From: Doryteuthis pealeii
Taxonomy: Eukaryota; Mollusca; Cephalopoda; Myopsida; Loliginidae
Direction of reading: 5' to 3'
NCBI GenBank assembly: GCA_023376005.1
Contig: CM042157.1
Location: 71,932,969-71,996,968 of the forward strand
Length of the DNA: 64,000 nt
Shown here piece by piece: positions 62,557-64,000 of the stretch. Under the pieces are notes generated by a model. It was not told the origin of the DNA. It ran no database searches and was given only the letters and a program-made list of their open reading frames with translations. The translations under genes were made by a program, and so were the position numbers. The stretch's first letter is position 1. Every line of letters starts with the position of its first letter.

Positions 62557-62934
62557 TAAAAAATTCAGTACTGTAATTTGATATTCAAAATCCTTTTTTT
62601 TTTTTTTTTTTTTTTAAATATGTTTCTATTGTTTTTTTTTACTATTAATAATTTGATTATTCAAGTGGCTATGCTTAAATTAATTTTATTTTAAAAAAAA
62701 ATTTATTTATTGAATTTTACCAAAAGCAAAAAATTAAAGAATTATTTTGAATTTATATGCTTTACTTAATTAAAAAAAATATCAAATTACAAATCACTTC
62801 ATTATATTCTTATTTTAAAAAAAAAAATTATTTGAATTTAAAATTTCTTTCTATATTTTTATGTGATGTTCATTTCCTTCTACCCTGACGAAACAAAAAA
62901 ATTCCCCCACCAGGCTGGATTAACAGAATCTTTT

Positions 62935-63025
62935 TGAATGGAGATTTTTTATGGAGCCACCTGCGAGATTGAACTCAATAGTCAGTAGTAATAGACTAGC
63001 TTGCTAACCATTACACCACGTTCAT
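62935..63025 (-). repeat. SINE family E fragment
   Basis: GGAGCCACCTGCGAGATTGA, ACTAGCTTGCTAACCATTAC and ACCACGTTC; antisense head. Confidence 0.6.
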
Positions 63026-63041
63026 TTTTATTTTTTTCTCT

Positions 63042-63108
63042 ACCAAGGCTTTGCTGGGTAGCCACTTCTAGCATATGCTAGAAGTGGCTAGCTACCAGCA
63101 AAGCCTCA
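63042..63108. mobile_element. Two Helitron 3' ends tail to tail
   Basis: CTACCAAGGCTTTGCTGGGTA, GCCACTTCTAG, then CATATG, then CTAGAAGTGGCTAGC and TACCAGCAAAGCCT. Each half ends in the hairpin-11-nt-CTAG structure seen at 15071-15102, in opposite orientation, forming a near-perfect 60-bp palindrome. Confidence 0.7.
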
Positions 63109-63599
63109 TAATGCACCAAAAATTGTTTGTTTCATTCATTTTTCAGTGTTTTTTTAAAAACATGAAATTTAGTTTTATAAGATTTTTGAGTCCTTATTTA
63201 TCAATCAAACCTCATATATACATTGTTCTCATTAATGTTGTTTAATTTCAAAATGAACTTAGACGAGTTCTATTTACAGTGTTGTCAGAAAATAATTAGA
63301 ATAACTTCGTTCTGTATAAAGATATGATATTTGTTAATACATTTTCCTTTATCAGCTCTTTTTTTGTGCTGAATGTGTAAATGCAAGGGAAGTAACTCCT
63401 ATTTTTAAAAGCAATTTCTTATCTCCCTTTAAATATATTACGACGAATAAAAGATATGACAAATTTTATTGGAATAAAAAAATCAATGTTATTTAATTAA
63501 AATTAATAAAACTCCAATTTCAACTTTGATACAACCAGAAATTCGTTTAATAAGCAACAACCGTGTCAATTTTGAAATTTTAGGATTAAAATAGCATTG

Positions 63600-63675
63600 A
63601 AAAGCGACAAACACGCTCAGAGTTGCCGAACATGGAATAAACTGCCTGCATCCGTTAGGCTGCTGAAACAGTATA
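63600..63675 (+). mobile_element. LINE 3' end fragment (CR1/L2-like)
   Basis: CACGCTCAGAGTTGCCGAAC, ATGGAATAAACTGCCTGCAT and CCGTTAGGCTGCTGAAAC match 6445-6515 with single-base differences; reads W-N-K-L-P-A-S. Confidence 0.65.
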
Positions 63676-63679
63676 GTAT

Positions 63680-64000
63680 TATCACTGTTATAGAAGATTT
63701 ATTTTCATGAGAAAAAATGTCAAAATGGTGATTAACTTGCTTTAATCATGAAAAATTCTGCTCCTTAGATGATGAACATTTTTCTACTTTATAGAGATTT
63801 AATTTTTTGTAAATCCCCTTGGGTGATTTTTTGGGATGCCCTAAATCTGTTATAATGTTTAATCATTTAAAGATAAAATTTTAATCTTTGTATTCAGAGT
63901 GAGTACAAGTTGAATCTCACCCTTCCCCCTAACTGGTACCTTCAAGTGATTCCTACGAATCAAAGTTTAAATTACTGGACTTTTGTTGATTTTTTTGAAG
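63680..64000. other. Nothing recognised
   Basis: AT-rich sequence without a recognised repeat or frame up to the window edge. Confidence 0.4.

Larger units (their letters stand above)
61940..63075 (+). other. AT-rich tract holding two small elements
   Basis: 61940-62100 resembles internal sequence of non-autonomous Helitrons (CACGTGTCAAAATTTCAGCC, CAATCGGATTATT). Then (CTAC)n(TA)n at 62107-62155, MITE-3 at 62364-62556, a T26 run at 62596-62616 and a SINE E fragment at 62935-63025. No gene seen. Confidence 0.4.

Noticed and set aside
1..64000. CRISPR arrays, operons, prophage or other prokaryotic systems
   Set aside because: Introns, SINEs, LINEs and microsatellites show a eukaryotic genome; the short tandem repeats here lack the regular unique spacers of CRISPR.

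Overview
This looks like one piece of an animal nuclear genome: AT-rich, mostly non-coding, with split genes and GT-AG introns. Interspersed repeats are dense and microsatellites ((AC)n, (AT)n, (TTTC)n) are long. tRNA-headed SINEs, RTE-like LINE tails ending in a zinc finger and (ATGATG)n, Penelope-like remnants, and CTTT arrays that read as Phe/Ser/Leu all fit a mollusc, most likely a coleoid cephalopod. That taxonomic call is inference from repeat style; no species marker was seen.

The one clear host gene is a Rab small GTPase on the minus strand, seven coding exons between 41654 (start codon) and 6177 (stop codon). All G-box motifs and a C-terminal Cys-Leu-Cys prenylation signal can be read. 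Its first intron is about 27.8 kb and holds most of the repeats in the left two thirds of the window. Exon 2 (switch I) carries an in-frame TAG with apparent small base losses, more likely sequence error than a dead gene. Two other short stretches look like exons of unidentified genes: 29407-29536 (+) and 55229-55345 (-).

Region by region. 1-6.2 kb: repeats and low complexity 3' of the Rab gene, with a 78-bp-arm foldback element (2718-3301). 6.2-13.8 kb: Rab exons 2-7 among SINEs. 13.8-41.5 kb: intron 1, with a Helitron (14702-15102) whose borders are confirmed by an empty paralogous site, a Penelope-like inverted pair with hammerhead-like cores (15.8-16.1 kb), an RTE-like LINE (16.5-17.3 kb), an indel-rich stretch (about 19.8-24.2 kb), a 5S-rRNA-derived SINE (24.77 kb) and two mariner remnants (27.3 and 32.1 kb). 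41.6-41.8 kb: Rab start and likely promoter. 42-64 kb: intergenic repeats, with a LINE nested in a 5S SINE (44 kb), a 1,291-bp solo LTR with 4-bp target duplication (45.9-47.2 kb), pyrimidine arrays (48.5 and 56.2 kb), a Penelope-like endonuclease end with a SINE inside it (53.3-54.2 kb), a 456-bp foldback with 8-bp target duplication (54.5 kb), and an array of LTR-like units (58.5-59.6 kb).

The most interesting structure is modular. Three different heads (a tRNA-like head, a 5S-rRNA-like head and a long unclassified body) end in the same roughly 45-bp 3' tail, found about 20 times here, while two tRNA-headed families share a central block but not a tail. This looks like a set of non-autonomous retroposons exchanging modules and probably using one LINE's machinery. 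Separately, several dispersed remnants carry CTGANGA - stem - GAAA cores like hammerhead ribozymes, one just downstream of a Penelope-type endonuclease end.
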